Shown piece after piece: positions 17,141 to 26,048 of a stretch of 64,000 bases of DNA. Under the pieces are notes generated by a model. That model was given only the letters and a program-made list of their open reading frames with translations. It did not search any database and was not told the origin of the DNA. The position numbers and the translations under genes are program-made. This stretch comes from Streptomyces sp. V2I9 (lineage in GTDB: Bacteria; Actinomycetota; Actinomycetes; Streptomycetales; Streptomycetaceae), in NCBI RefSeq assembly GCF_030817475.1, contig NZ_JAUSZJ010000002.1, positions 4,478,626-4,542,625 on the forward strand, in the 5' to 3' direction. Position 1 is the first letter of the stretch, and every line of letters starts with the position of its first letter.

Positions 17141-18610
17141 ATGTCGAAACTACCGGGCTGGCTGGGCCGCTTCGGGTCCGAACTGACGGAGCTGGGAGCG
17201 CGGCTGGACGAACGCCGCGCACGGGCCGCCGCCGATGACGAGCCCTTCACCGTGAAGGGGGCCGTCCCGGAGGACGAGGTCGGGCAGGTGCCCGCGCCTC
17301 CGTCGTACGCCCCCTCGGTCGCCGCCAAGCCCGATCCGGTGGCCGCGCTCCCCTGGGGGATGCGGGTCGCCGCCGAGGCCGGGTGGCGCCTGCTCGTCCT
17401 CGCCGGGACGCTCTGGGTCCTGATGCGGGTCATCAGCGCGGTCCAGCTCGTCGTGCTGGCCTTCGCCGCGGCCCTGCTCATCACCGCGATGCTCCAGCCG
17501 ACCGTGGTGCGGCTCAAGCGGATCGGGCTGCCGCACGGCTTCGCCACCGCCGTGACCGCCGTCCTCGGGTTCGTCGTCATCGGCCTGGTCGGCTGGTTCG
17601 TGGTGTGGCAGGTGATGGACAACCTGGACACGCTCTCCGACCGCGTCCGCGACGGTATCGACGAGTTGAAGCGCTGGGCGCTCGACAGCCCCTTCCACGT
17701 CACCGAGTCGCAGATCAACGACATCGCCAAGAACCTCAGCGACACCATCGGCACCAACACCGAGGAGATCACCTCCGCGGGTCTCCAGGGCGTCACCGTG
17801 ATGGTGGAGTTCCTCACCGGGCTGCTGCTGGCGATGTTCTCCACGCTGTTCCTGCTCTACGACGGCCGGCGCATCTGGGAGTGGTCGCTCAAGCTCGTGC
17901 CCGCCGCCGCCCGCCCGGGGGTCGCCGGGGCGGGGCCGCGCGCCTGGCGCACGCTGACCGCGTACGTGCGCGGCACGGTGCTCGTCGCCCTGATCGACGC
18001 CATCTTCATCGGCCTCGGCCTCTACGTCCTCAACGTGCCGCTCGCGGTGCCGCTGGCCGTCTTCATCTTCCTGTTCGCCTTCATCCCGCTGGTCGGCGCC
18101 GTGGTCTCCGGGGCGCTCGCGGTGGTCGTCGCGCTGGTCACCGAGGGGGTGTGGACCGCGCTGTGGGCGCTGGTGGTGGTCCTGGCGGTGCAGCAGATCG
18201 AGGGCCACATCCTCCAGCCGTTCATCCTCGGCCGGGCGGTCCGGGTCCATCCGCTCGCGGTGGTCCTCGCGGTGGCGACCGGCGGCCTGGTGGCCGGCAT
18301 CGGCGGCGCGGTGGTCGCCGTACCGCTGGTCGCCGTCACCAACACGGTGGTCGGCTATCTGCGCTCGTACGGGGAACCGGGCGAACACGGCGGACAGCAC
18401 GGGGCCACCGCGCTGTCCATGAGCCCGGCGCACGCCGGTCCCGCGCCCGCGCCCCCACCCGCGCCTCCGTCCGCGCCCGCGCCTCCGTCCCCACCCGCGC
18501 TTCCGTCCGCGCCCGCGCAGCCGTCCGCGCCGCCCGCCCCGGCGGCGGGGGCCGAGGACGGGCCGGCGGCGGACGAGCACCCGCGGGAGAACCGGCCGCC
18601 GCAGGAGTAG
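17141..18610 (+). CDS. AI-2E family transporter
   Basis: A 489-residue polytopic membrane protein of the AI-2E exporter (PerM/YdiK/TqsA) family. About eight hydrophobic segments form two blocks (residues ~80-165 and ~230-400) around a large central loop, and the typical GxxxxGxxxAVPLVA-type end of the core is present (GGLVAGIGGAVVAVPLVAV). The transported molecule is unknown; many members outside E. coli are ion or small-molecule exporters, not AI-2 exporters. The C-terminal ~75 residues are a proline/alanine repeat tail (SAPAPP, SAPAQP) ending in a charged stretch. ATG 17141 is preceded by GGAAGGAAAG. A longer frame from 17033 would cover the preceding terminator. Confidence 0.88.
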   Translation: MSKLPGWLGRFGSELTELGARLDERRARAAADDEPFTVKGAVPEDEVGQVPAPPSYAPSVAAKPDPVAALPWGMRVAAEAGWRLLVLAGTLWVLMRVISAVQLVVLAFAAALLITAMLQPTVVRLKRIGLPHGFATAVTAVLGFVVIGLVGWFVVWQVMDNLDTLSDRVRDGIDELKRWALDSPFHVTESQINDIAKNLSDTIGTNTEEITSAGLQGVTVMVEFLTGLLLAMFSTLFLLYDGRRIWEWSLKLVPAAARPGVAGAGPRAWRTLTAYVRGTVLVALIDAIFIGLGLYVLNVPLAVPLAVFIFLFAFIPLVGAVVSGALAVVVALVTEGVWTALWALVVVLAVQQIEGHILQPFILGRAVRVHPLAVVLAVATGGLVAGIGGAVVAVPLVAVTNTVVGYLRSYGEPGEHGGQHGATALSMSPAHAGPAPAPPPAPPSAPAPPSPPALPSAPAQPSAPPAPAAGAEDGPAADEHPRENRPPQE

Positions 18611-18627
18611 CGGGGCGGCGGAGCGCG

Positions 18628-18679
18628 GCACGGAAAGAGCCCCGAGGACGGTCGGTCGTCCTCGGGGCTCTTTCCGTGC
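18628..18679. terminator. Bidirectional hairpin terminator (23-bp perfect stem)
   Basis: A perfect 23-bp stem (18628-18650 with 18657-18679) with a 6-nt loop lies between the convergent transporter and ahpD genes. It can serve both strands. Confidence 0.9.
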
Positions 18680-18697
18680 GTCAGGGGTGGTGCGGTG

Positions 18698-19234
18698 TCA
18701 CTGCTCGGCGAGTACGGCCTCGGCGTCGAGGGTCACACCGACCGCCTGGATCACCGAAGCGACCTTGACGGCTTCCTGGATGGTCTCGCGGTCCACGCCG
18801 GCCTTGCGGAGCACCTGCTCGTGGGAGTCCAGGCACTGGCCGCAGCCGTTGATCGCGGAGACGGCGAGCGACCACAGCTCGAAGTCGACCTTCTCCACAC
18901 CCGGATTGCCGATGACGTTCATCCGCAGGCCCGCGCGGAGCGTGCCGTACTCCGGGTCCGACAGCAGGTGCCGGGTCCGGTAGAAGACGTTGTTCATCGC
19001 CATGATCGCGGCCGCCGACTTCGCCGCGCTGTACGCCTCGGCGGAGAGGTTGGCCTTCGCCTCGGGCTCCAGCTCGCGCAGCACCTTCGGCGAACGCGAG
19101 GCGATCGCGCAGGCCAGCACGGTGCCCCACAGCTGCTGCTGCGGGAGGTCGCTGTTGCCGATGACCGAACCCAGGTTGAGCTTCAGGTCCTTGGCGAAGT
19201 CCGGTATGGCGGACTTCAGTTCGTCGAGTGCCAT
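18698..19234 (-). CDS. ahpD: Alkyl hydroperoxide reductase AhpD
   Basis: A 178-residue all-helical thiol reductase that regenerates AhpC in actinobacteria. The active site is GCGQCLDSH: C131 and C134 as the redox pair, H138, and E119 in the preceding helix, in the same relation as in Mycobacterium tuberculosis AhpD. It follows ahpC by 12 nt in the same operon, so it is made with its partner and should be under OxyR control from the divergent promoter region. The ATG at 19234 is the natural start and the length is typical of the family. Confidence 0.97.
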   Translation of the reverse strand: MALDELKSAIPDFAKDLKLNLGSVIGNSDLPQQQLWGTVLACAIASRSPKVLRELEPEAKANLSAEAYSAAKSAAAIMAMNNVFYRTRHLLSDPEYGTLRAGLRMNVIGNPGVEKVDFELWSLAVSAINGCGQCLDSHEQVLRKAGVDRETIQEAVKVASVIQAVGVTLDAEAVLAEQ

Positions 19235-19246
19235 GTCCGTATCAGC

Positions 19247-19801
19247 TCACTCGCCCGAGAGGAGCGCGACCGGGTCCAGGGTGTTCTCGCCCTTGGTCCA
19301 GTTGCACGGGCACAGCTCGTCGGTCTGCAGGGCGTCGAGGACCCGCAGGACCTCCTTGGGGTTACGGCCCACGGAACCGGCGGTCACCATCGTGAACTGG
19401 ATCTCGTTGTTCTGGTCGACGATGAAGACGGCGCGCTGGGCGAAGCCGTCCTCGCCCTCGATGCCGAGGTCACGCATGAGCTCGTGCTTCGAGTCGGCCA
19501 GCATCGGGAAGGGCAGGTCGGTCAGGTCCGGGTGGTCCTTGCGCCAGGCGTGGTGCACGAACTCGGAGTCACCGGAGAAGCCGAGGATCTGCGCGTCGCG
19601 GTCGGCGAACTCCTCGTTCAGCTTGCCGAAGGCGGCGATCTCGGTGGGGCACACGAAGGTGAAGTCCTTCGGCCACGCGAAGACGATCTTCCACTTGCCC
19701 TCGTAGGTCTTGTGGTTGATCTGCTCGAACTCCTTGCCGCTCTCCAGCGAGACACAAGCAGTCAGGTCGAACTCGGGGAACTTGTCACCGACAGTGAGCA
19801 C
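19247..19801 (-). CDS. ahpC: Peroxiredoxin AhpC
   Basis: A 184-residue 2-Cys peroxiredoxin that reduces hydrogen peroxide and organic peroxides. The peroxidatic cysteine is C51 in FTFVCPTE. The C-terminal CPCNW (C164, C166) gives the three-cysteine actinobacterial form that works with AhpD. GTG at 19801 is set by AGGAGAGCGC just upstream, whereas the long in-frame extension to 19948 crosses the promoter region. It is divergent from oxyR and cotranscribed with ahpD. Confidence 0.97.
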   Translation of the reverse strand: MLTVGDKFPEFDLTACVSLESGKEFEQINHKTYEGKWKIVFAWPKDFTFVCPTEIAAFGKLNEEFADRDAQILGFSGDSEFVHHAWRKDHPDLTDLPFPMLADSKHELMRDLGIEGEDGFAQRAVFIVDQNNEIQFTMVTAGSVGRNPKEVLRVLDALQTDELCPCNWTKGENTLDPVALLSGE

Positions 19802-19934
19802 GCGCTCTCCTTGCAACGTCTGGAATTCCCTTTTTGAGGGTCTTCCTGAGGGTTGGACGGTTCCCACCTTGGCACAGAGTGCATTGATCACGGAAATAGC
19901 TACACTCGGTCGAGATGATCGGAGGTACCTATCA
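19802..19934. promoter_or_regulatory. Shared ahpC/oxyR promoter region
   Basis: A 133-bp divergent region. Toward oxyR, TACACT at 19901-19906 is a plausible -10 box, and GGAGGT at 19921 is the ribosome site. The AT-richer block 19880-19920 (with imperfect GATC-flanked dyad symmetry) is where OxyR would be expected to bind, by analogy with the S. coelicolor ahpC-oxyR locus. A binding site is inferred, not demonstrated. Confidence 0.6.
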
Positions 19935-20909
19935 GTGAGCCAGGGCAATCAGGGCATACGCCCCAAGCAGTACGGCAAGCAGCCCAGCCTGTCGCAGTTG
20001 CGTGCCTTCACAGCCGTGGCGGAGCATCTGCACTTCCGGGACGCGGCGGCAGCAATCGGGATGAGTCAGCCCGCGCTCTCCGGGGCGGTGTCCACCCTGG
20101 AGGAGGCACTGGGTGTCCAGCTCATCGAGCGTACGACGCGCAGAGTGCTGCTCTCTCCCGCCGGGGAACGGCTCGCGGTGCGGGCCGGGGCGGTGCTGGA
20201 CGCCGTCGCCGCGCTGATGGAGGAGGCGGAGGCGGTCCGTGCCCCGTTCACCGGGGTGCTCAGGCTCGGCGTGATCCCGACCGTCGCCCCGTACCTGCTG
20301 CCCACCGTGCTCCGTCTCGTCCACCAGCGCTACCCGGACCTCGACCTCCAGGTCCACGAGGAGCAGACCTCCTCGCTGTTGGAGGGGCTGGCCGCCGGAC
20401 GGCTCGACCTGCTGCTGCTCGCCGTCCCGCTGGGGGTGCCGGGCGTCACCGAGATCCCGCTGTTCGACGAGGACTTCGTGCTGGTCATGGAGCAGGACCA
20501 CCGGCTCGGCGGCCGGTCGGACATTCCGCGCGACGCGCTGCGCGAGCTGCCGCTGCTGCTTCTGGACGAGGGGCACTGCCTGCGCGACCAGGCCCTCGAC
20601 ATCTGCCGCGAGGCCGGCCGTACCGAGGGCGCGCCGGTGACCACGACCGCCGCCGGGCTCTCCACCCTGGTCCAGCTGGTCGCCGGCGGGCTCGGGGTGA
20701 CGCTGCTGCCGCGGACCGCGGTGACCGTGGAGACCGGCCGCAACGAGGCCCTGGCCACCGGGTACTTCGCGGACCCGGCGCCCACCCGCCGGGTCGCGCT
20801 GGCGATGCGGACCGGATCGGCGCGCGGCGGCGAGTTCGAGGAGCTGGCCGCCGCCCTGCGCGAGGCGATGCGCCCGCTGCCGGTGCGGCCGGTGGCGGAG
20901 GACGGCTGA
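19935..20909 (+). CDS. oxyR: Hydrogen peroxide-sensing LysR regulator OxyR
   Basis: A 324-residue LysR-type activator. The N-terminal helix-turn-helix (LSQLRAFTAVAEHLHFRDAAAAIGMSQPALSGAVSTLE) is followed by a periplasmic-binding-like sensor domain. DEGHCLRDQALDIC places C215 and C224 nine residues apart, as C199 and C208 in E. coli OxyR, so the disulfide peroxide switch is conserved. GTG 19935 follows GGAGGT by 8 nt. It is transcribed away from ahpC-ahpD, the usual arrangement in Streptomyces. Confidence 0.96.
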   Translation: MSQGNQGIRPKQYGKQPSLSQLRAFTAVAEHLHFRDAAAAIGMSQPALSGAVSTLEEALGVQLIERTTRRVLLSPAGERLAVRAGAVLDAVAALMEEAEAVRAPFTGVLRLGVIPTVAPYLLPTVLRLVHQRYPDLDLQVHEEQTSSLLEGLAAGRLDLLLLAVPLGVPGVTEIPLFDEDFVLVMEQDHRLGGRSDIPRDALRELPLLLLDEGHCLRDQALDICREAGRTEGAPVTTTAAGLSTLVQLVAGGLGVTLLPRTAVTVETGRNEALATGYFADPAPTRRVALAMRTGSARGGEFEELAAALREAMRPLPVRPVAEDG

Positions 20910-20989
20910 GGGGCCGCCTCCTCGCGCACGGCCGGAAACCCTCCGGCGGGGTACGCACGCGTACGGCCGGGAGCCGTCGGCCGGGTGCG

Positions 20990-21035
20990 CGCGTACGGCC
21001 GGGGCCCCCGTTTCCGGAGGCCCCGGCCGTACGCG
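20990..21035. terminator. Bidirectional hairpin terminator
   Basis: A 17-bp perfect stem (20990-21006 with 21019-21035) and 12-nt loop between convergent oxyR and the FtsX-type permease gene. Confidence 0.85.
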
Positions 21036-21048
21036 GATCAGGCGGGTG

Positions 21049-23442
21049 TCACTCGGTGCGCAGACCCTCCGGGCGCATCAGGCGCCACAGCGACGGCAGC
21101 GATGCCAGGGTCACCAGGGCGATGAGTCCGCCCCCGGCACCGACCATCGGCAGGAACAGCCACCAGTCGGCCACCGGCTTGCTGATCATCCAGGTCAGCG
21201 TCGCGCCGAGGCCCAGGCCGCCGGCGACCGCGACCGCGAGGCCGAGCAGTACCGGTACGGCGGTCTGCCACAGCACCGACCAGCCGAGCGTGGCGCGCCG
21301 GGTGCCGAAGGCCACCAGCACCGACAGCAGCCGCTTGCGCTCGCGCAACTGCTCCAGCTGGGAGACCAGCATCGAGGCGGCGATCAGCAGCAGCACCACG
21401 GTCGCCCCGACCTGGAGGCCGGTCCGCACGCTGTCGTACTGGCGGTCGCGCGCCACCGGGTTCAGCTCGACGAAGCGCATTCCGGGGTCGATCCGGAACG
21501 CCGTGTTGCGTACGCGCTCCGCGACGTCCGGCGCGCTCTCGTCGACCCGGATCTGCGCGACGATCGTGGCGCCGGGCAGCTTGCTCGCGTCCAGTGCGCC
21601 GGTGGTCGCCATGATCCCGAAATGGGTCTCGCCCATCGGGTCCTTGCGCCCGGTCACGGTCGCGGTGTCGGCGGGCAGTGTCCACCGGAACGGCTTCGCG
21701 CCCATCCCCTCGCCGATCAGGACGGTCTTGCCCTTGCGCGCGGTCCGGTCCACCCAGCCCGCCTGGTCCTTGTCGTCCGGGGGGTGGACGACGAAGGCGT
21801 CACCGTCCTCGCAGCGGTCGATGCGGGCCAGTTCGCGCAGGGTCGCGCAGGTGCCGATGGTCAGCGAGGTGGTGGGCTGGATGTCCTCGTCCTTGTACGT
21901 GCCGGGCTTGGTCGCGAACGCCTCCACCGAGCCGATCACCCGCTCGACGCCGTCGGTGGCGCGGAACTGTTCGATGGCGGAGGTGGCGGCCTCGCCCGTG
22001 ACGTCCTCGGAGTACCCGGCGAACTGGGCCCGCGAGGGGTCCTGGCCGGTGACGTGGTGGAAGTCGGCGTTCATCGAGGCGAACAGCATCTGGAGGGCGA
22101 TCGCCCCCGCCACCGCGACCGTCACGCCGCTGACCGCGCGGGACGCGGCCCCGCTGCTCAGCTGGAGCCGGCGGGTGGCGAGCTGCCAGGGCACCGGGCC
22201 GCCGCGCAGCCGGTTCACGCACGCCTCGACCAGCCACGGCAGCAGCAGGGCGAGACCGACCAGCACCAGGACGGCGCCGGAGGCTATGGCGAACGGGTTG
22301 ACGGGCTCGTAACCGTTGGTCCGGCCCGTCACGCCGAGCACCGCGAGACCGCCCGCCGGCATCAGCAGCCGCCACCAGAGCCTGCGCCCGCGCTCGCGGG
22401 CCCGGCGTACGACCCCGAGCGGCTCGATCGCCACGGACCGCATCGCCATCAGCGTGACGAGGACGGCGGTCAGCGGCACCGCCACGACGATGAGCAGGGC
22501 CAGCCGGGGGTCGGGGGCCAGGTCGGCGGGGAACGCGCTGACGTCCCAGACCTCCACCGAGCCGGCGAACAACCGGCCCACCAGGAAGAACACGAGTCCG
22601 ATCAGCAGCCCGAGCAGCGCGCCGAACATCGCCTCCCCCGCGGCGATCCGCCGGGTCGTCCGGATGTCCGCGCCGACCAGGCGCAGCGCGGCGAGCCGGC
22701 GGTCGCGGCGGTCGCCGCCGAACCGCACGGCGGTGGCGATGAAGATCGCGACCGGCACCAGCAGGACCACGCAGACCATCACGACGAGCACGATGAGCAG
22801 CGGCGGCAGCGGTTCGGCCTCGCGGGCGACGCCGTACCCGGTGACGCGGTGGCCGCCCTTGGCGGTCGTCAGGGTGTCGCTGCCCGCGTAGTAGAGGAGC
22901 TCGCCCGGCGAACGCAGTCCGGCGTCCCCGATCGTTCCGGTGATCCTGTACGGCAGCCGCTCGCGCAGCAGCTCGTTCTCCGGGGAGGTGAGCAGCTCCT
23001 CCAGCGCGGGGGAGACCACCATCGTGTCCGCGGCGGGGAAGCGGCCGACGCCCGGCGGCAGGACGGGGTTCGTGCCCTCCGGGCGCATCAGGTAGCCCTC
23101 GACCGTCCGGTCGCGGTACTCGGAGGAACCGTTGATCCGCAGCACCGAGCCGTCCGTCTTCGCATCGGACGACGCGGAGGCCGTGGTCTCCTTGCGCGCC
23201 TGGTCGCGGGCGCTGCGCTCGTCCAGCAGGTGCGGTACGGAGGAGGCGAGCAGCAGCAGGGCGACGCCGAGGCCGACGCCGACGGCGGTCAGCAGCGTAC
23301 GGGTCCAGCCCTCGCGGCCGCCGCCGGCGGCGAACCGGATGCCGAGGCCGAGGTCGCGGAGGAGTGTCGCGCCGCGTGAGGGGGGCGACGGTCGCGGAGG
23401 CGCCCCGGCCCCGGTCGTGCCGGGCTTGTCGAGCAGGGTCAT
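21049..23442 (-). CDS. ABC transporter permease, FtsX/MacB type
   Basis: A 797-residue membrane protein. After a short cytoplasmic N-terminus there is one transmembrane helix (residues ~45-65), a large extracytoplasmic domain, then helices in the pattern of two fused FtsX-like units (clusters near residues 215-345, 405-440 and 665-790). Such permeases couple ATP hydrolysis to mechanical work or substrate extrusion from the membrane, often for antibiotics, lipids or peptides. The substrate is unknown. The start overlaps the stop of the upstream ATPase gene (ATG at 23442, stop at 23439), so the two are coupled. It is the last gene of the padR-ATPase-permease operon. Confidence 0.92.
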   Translation of the reverse strand: MTLLDKPGTTGAGAPPRPSPPSRGATLLRDLGLGIRFAAGGGREGWTRTLLTAVGVGLGVALLLLASSVPHLLDERSARDQARKETTASASSDAKTDGSVLRINGSSEYRDRTVEGYLMRPEGTNPVLPPGVGRFPAADTMVVSPALEELLTSPENELLRERLPYRITGTIGDAGLRSPGELLYYAGSDTLTTAKGGHRVTGYGVAREAEPLPPLLIVLVVMVCVVLLVPVAIFIATAVRFGGDRRDRRLAALRLVGADIRTTRRIAAGEAMFGALLGLLIGLVFFLVGRLFAGSVEVWDVSAFPADLAPDPRLALLIVVAVPLTAVLVTLMAMRSVAIEPLGVVRRARERGRRLWWRLLMPAGGLAVLGVTGRTNGYEPVNPFAIASGAVLVLVGLALLLPWLVEACVNRLRGGPVPWQLATRRLQLSSGAASRAVSGVTVAVAGAIALQMLFASMNADFHHVTGQDPSRAQFAGYSEDVTGEAATSAIEQFRATDGVERVIGSVEAFATKPGTYKDEDIQPTTSLTIGTCATLRELARIDRCEDGDAFVVHPPDDKDQAGWVDRTARKGKTVLIGEGMGAKPFRWTLPADTATVTGRKDPMGETHFGIMATTGALDASKLPGATIVAQIRVDESAPDVAERVRNTAFRIDPGMRFVELNPVARDRQYDSVRTGLQVGATVVLLLIAASMLVSQLEQLRERKRLLSVLVAFGTRRATLGWSVLWQTAVPVLLGLAVAVAGGLGLGATLTWMISKPVADWWLFLPMVGAGGGLIALVTLASLPSLWRLMRPEGLRTE

Positions 23443-24125
23443 GCGGAGTGCTCCAGATCGCGGGCCCGTCCGTCGCGCACGGTGACGTCACGGTCGGAGT
23501 AGGCGGCGACCCTCGCCTCGTGGGTCACCAGAACCACCGCCACGTTGGCGGACCGGGCCGCCTCGGTGAGCAGCTCCATCACCCGCTCGCCGTTGAGGGA
23601 GTCCAGCGCACCGGTCGGCTCGTCCGCGAAGATCACCTTCGGCGAACCGGCCAGGGCACGGGCCACGGCGACCCGCTGGCCCTGTCCGCCGGAGACCTCG
23701 CCGGGGCGCTTGTCCCCGAGGGTGTCGACCTCCAGGCGCTCCATCCACTCCAGGGCGGTGCGCTCGGCGGCCTTGCGCTTCACGCCGTTGAGCCGCAGCG
23801 GCAGGGCGACGTTCTCCACACAGGTCAGCTCCGGGACGAGCTGGCCGAACTGGAAGACGAAACCGAAGTCGCTGCGCCGCAGGGCGCTGCGCTCGGCGTC
23901 GGACATCGCGGACAGCTCGCGGCCCGCGTAGGTGATGGTGCCGGAGTCGGGGGTGATGATCCCGGCCAGGCAGTGCAGCAGGGTGGACTTGCCGGAGCCG
24001 GAGGGGCCCATCACGGCGACGACCTCGCCGGGGTGGACGGAGAACGACGCGCCGTCCAGGGCGGGCGTCGCGCCGTAGGTCTTGCGCAGATCGCGCGCGG
24101 CGAGCAGGGAGCCTTCGGGAATCAC
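23439..24125 (-). CDS. ABC transporter ATP-binding protein (LolD/MacB type)
   Basis: A 228-residue ATPase. Motifs are Walker A GPSGSGKST (about residues 40-48), Q-loop FQFGQLVPELT, signature VSGGQGQRVAVARALA, Walker B VIFADEPTGALDS and the H-loop VTHE. The TGALDS form and short length fit the LolD/MacB/FtsE branch that pairs with FtsX-like permeases such as its neighbour. GTG at 24125 overlaps the PadR gene stop as GTGA and has AGGTGGTGG upstream. A longer frame to 24404 only reads through padR and is not used. Confidence 0.93.
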   Translation of the reverse strand: MIPEGSLLAARDLRKTYGATPALDGASFSVHPGEVVAVMGPSGSGKSTLLHCLAGIITPDSGTITYAGRELSAMSDAERSALRRSDFGFVFQFGQLVPELTCVENVALPLRLNGVKRKAAERTALEWMERLEVDTLGDKRPGEVSGGQGQRVAVARALAGSPKVIFADEPTGALDSLNGERVMELLTEAARSANVAVVLVTHEARVAAYSDRDVTVRDGRARDLEHSA

Positions 24126-24646
24126 GGAGCCACCACCTTGGCGAGCTGATCGAGACGGGCTGCGGTCAGTTCCAGCCAGCGCAGATCGGCTTCGAGGTGG
24201 AACAGGGCGTGGTCGCAGATGAGCTGGTCGGCGAGGTCGCCCGTGCGCTTGCGGTCGGTGAGGATCCGCATCATCCGCAGGTGCTCCGAGCGCTGGGTGT
24301 CCAGCAGGCCGGCCGCGCTGCGGTCGGTGAGCAGTGCGAGGACGACCTTGGTGTACAGCGTCGACTGGAGGTACGGCTCGGGCTTCTCGGGCGTGGCCAG
24401 CCACTGCGAGACATCGGTGATCCCGGCGTCGGTGATGGCGTACCGCTTGCGCTCCGGGCCTCCTTCGCTCTCGACGCCGTCGACCTCGACGAGTCCGTTC
24501 TTCAGGAGCCGGGACATCGTGGAGTAGACCTGGCCGTAGTGCAGCGGGCGGTCCTGGCCGAACTTCTCGTCGAAGGTCCGCTTCAGGTCGTAGCCGTGCC
24601 GTGGGCCGGACTCCAGGAGCCCGAGGAGGGTGTGACCGATAGACAT
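24122..24646 (-). CDS. PadR family transcriptional regulator
   Basis: A 174-residue dimeric repressor. The N-terminal winged helix is typical (LLGLLESGPRHGYDLKRTFDEKFG, YGQVYSTMSRLLKNGLVEVDG, ERKRYAITDAG), and the C-terminal helical dimer domain has the family's usual length. It is first in an operon with an ABC ATPase and FtsX-type permease, the arrangement of drug- or peptide-responsive efflux systems. The ATG at 24646 is preceded by TACAGT at leaderless distance. Two GTATAC palindromes lie just upstream, which suggests autorepression of the whole operon. The ligand is not known. Confidence 0.92.
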   Translation of the reverse strand: MSIGHTLLGLLESGPRHGYDLKRTFDEKFGQDRPLHYGQVYSTMSRLLKNGLVEVDGVESEGGPERKRYAITDAGITDVSQWLATPEKPEPYLQSTLYTKVVLALLTDRSAAGLLDTQRSEHLRMMRILTDRKRTGDLADQLICDHALFHLEADLRWLELTAARLDQLAKVVAP

Positions 24647-24652
24647 GAGAGC

Positions 24653-24685
24653 ACTGTACATGGTGTGTATACCTGCGATGTATAC
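24653..24685 (-). promoter_or_regulatory. padR operon promoter and probable operator
   Basis: On the minus strand TACAGT (24658 to 24653) is the -10 box, 6 nt before the ATG at 24646. Upstream, two GTATAC palindromes (24667-24672 and 24680-24685) lie 13 bp apart, over the -35 side. Paired AT-rich dyads of this kind are usual PadR binding sites, so this is the likely autoregulatory operator. Confidence 0.65.
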
Positions 24686-24767
24686 GCGTCCGGAAGGCGC
24701 CCCCGACCCATCGAGCGGGCCGGGGGCGCGGTGCGGGGGGCGTCGTACGGGCCGGGGAGCGCCGGGG

Positions 24768-25064
24768 TCACGGTCCGCCCCGGTCACCGGTCGCGGGCGG
24801 GTCCTCCGGGGGCTCCGGCCCCTCCGGCGGCTGTTTGGGCGGCCGCCCCCGCCGCGCGATCGGCCGTACGGCCGCCGGCAGCCGGCCCGCCTCCGCGAGC
24901 GCCCGCCGCAGCAGGAACTCGATCTGCGCGTTGGTGCTGCGCAGCTCGTCGGCGGCCCAGCGGGCGAGCGCGTCGTGCACCGCGGGGTCCAGCCGCAGGA
25001 GCGTCTGCTTGCGCTGCGGCGGCCGGGACGCCGGGGGCCGGGGGGGAGGTGTCTCGTCGGTCAC
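24768..25064 (-). CDS. Ribbon-helix-helix family protein
   Basis: A 98-residue basic protein. Residues ~18-58 (KQTLLRLDPAVHDALARWAADELRSTNAQIEFLLRRALAEAG) match a ribbon-helix-helix (Arc/MetJ/CopG-like) DNA-binding domain: a short beta strand followed by two helices with the N-A-Q-I-E-F-L-L-R-R pattern. Both tails are proline-rich and disordered. The start overlaps the stop of the upstream SPFH gene as GTGA at 25061-25064, so the two are translationally coupled. It could regulate its own operon; dyads lie upstream of the SPFH gene. There is no toxin gene next to it. Confidence 0.82.
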   Translation of the reverse strand: MTDETPPPRPPASRPPQRKQTLLRLDPAVHDALARWAADELRSTNAQIEFLLRRALAEAGRLPAAVRPIARRGRPPKQPPEGPEPPEDPPATGDRGGP

Positions 25065-26032
25065 TGGTAGAGGGTGCCCGTGTTGAGGACCGGCTGAGCC
25101 GAACGGTCACCGCACAGCACCACCATCAGATTGCTGACCATGGCGGCCTTCCGCTCGGAATCCAGCTCCACGATGTCCCGCTCGCCGATCCGGTCCAGTG
25201 CCATCTCGACCATGCCCACCGCACCCTCCACGATCTGCTGACGGGCCGCGACGACCGCGCCGGCCTGCTGGCGCTGGAGCATGGCGGAGGCGATCTCGGG
25301 GGCGTACGCGAGGTGGCTGAAGCGCGACTCGATGATCCGGACGCCCGCGGCCTGCACCCGTGCGGTCAGCTCGGCGGCCAGCTTCTCGGTGATCTCCTCG
25401 GCGTTGCCGCGCAGCGAGAGGCCGTCCTCCTCGTGGGCGTCGTACGGGTACTCGATGGCGATGTGCCGGACGGCCGACTCGGTCTGGGTGGCGACGAACT
25501 CCAGGAAGTCGTCGACCTCGAAGAGCGCCTGGGCGGTGTCCTCGACCTTCCACACGACGATCGCGGCCAGTTCGATCGGGTTGCCGTAGGCGTCGTTGAC
25601 CTTCAGGACGGCGGTCTCGTGGTTGCGGACGCGGGTGGAGATCCTGCGGCTGGAGGTCAGCGGGTTCACCCAGCGCAGTCCGTCGGCGCGGATCGTTCCG
25701 ACGTACCGGCCGAAGAGCTGGATCACCCGCGCCTCGCCCGGAGCGACCATCTTCACGCCGCTCATGCAGAAGAACGAGGTGATCACGAGGAGCACGCCGA
25801 GGATGAGGAGCGGGACCCCGACCGCGTTGCTGCCGTTCGCGCCGATCGCCCCGCCGGCGATGGCGAGGCCGGCCCCGGCGAAGACGCCGAGCACGGTCAG
25901 GAGCAGTCCGAGGCCGCCCGGTATGGAGTGTGCGGTGACTTCCCTGACCTGCGGCGCGGGCATGTCGGGCGCGTCGATCGTGAGATCGGCCGCCAGGGCG
26001 TCCGGGCGGTGGCCGTCGGGCTGGGCGGTCAT
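25061..26032 (-). CDS. SPFH/Band 7 domain membrane protein
   Basis: A 323-residue protein with an N-terminal double hydrophobic segment (residues ~38-90), an SPFH/prohibitin-like domain (MVAPGEARVIQLFGRYVGTIRADGLRWVNPL ... ELAAIVVWKVEDTAQALFEVDDF ... VRHIAIEYPYD) and a helical C-terminal part (EKLAAELTARVQAAGVRIIESRFSHLAYAPEIASAMLQRQQAGAVVAARQ). Family members form large membrane-associated ring or cage assemblies and organise membrane microdomains. It is coupled to the ribbon-helix-helix gene downstream. Two inverted repeats lie between its promoter region and start codon. The ATG at 26032 is the natural start. Confidence 0.9.
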   Translation of the reverse strand: MTAQPDGHRPDALAADLTIDAPDMPAPQVREVTAHSIPGGLGLLLTVLGVFAGAGLAIAGGAIGANGSNAVGVPLLILGVLLVITSFFCMSGVKMVAPGEARVIQLFGRYVGTIRADGLRWVNPLTSSRRISTRVRNHETAVLKVNDAYGNPIELAAIVVWKVEDTAQALFEVDDFLEFVATQTESAVRHIAIEYPYDAHEEDGLSLRGNAEEITEKLAAELTARVQAAGVRIIESRFSHLAYAPEIASAMLQRQQAGAVVAARQQIVEGAVGMVEMALDRIGERDIVELDSERKAAMVSNLMVVLCGDRSAQPVLNTGTLYQ

Positions 26033-26048
26033 GGGGTCCCCCGTTCCG

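Noticed and set aside
24768..25064. Ribbon-helix-helix gene as an antitoxin
   Set aside because: The coupled neighbour is an SPFH membrane protein, not a toxin, and no small toxin frame overlaps it.
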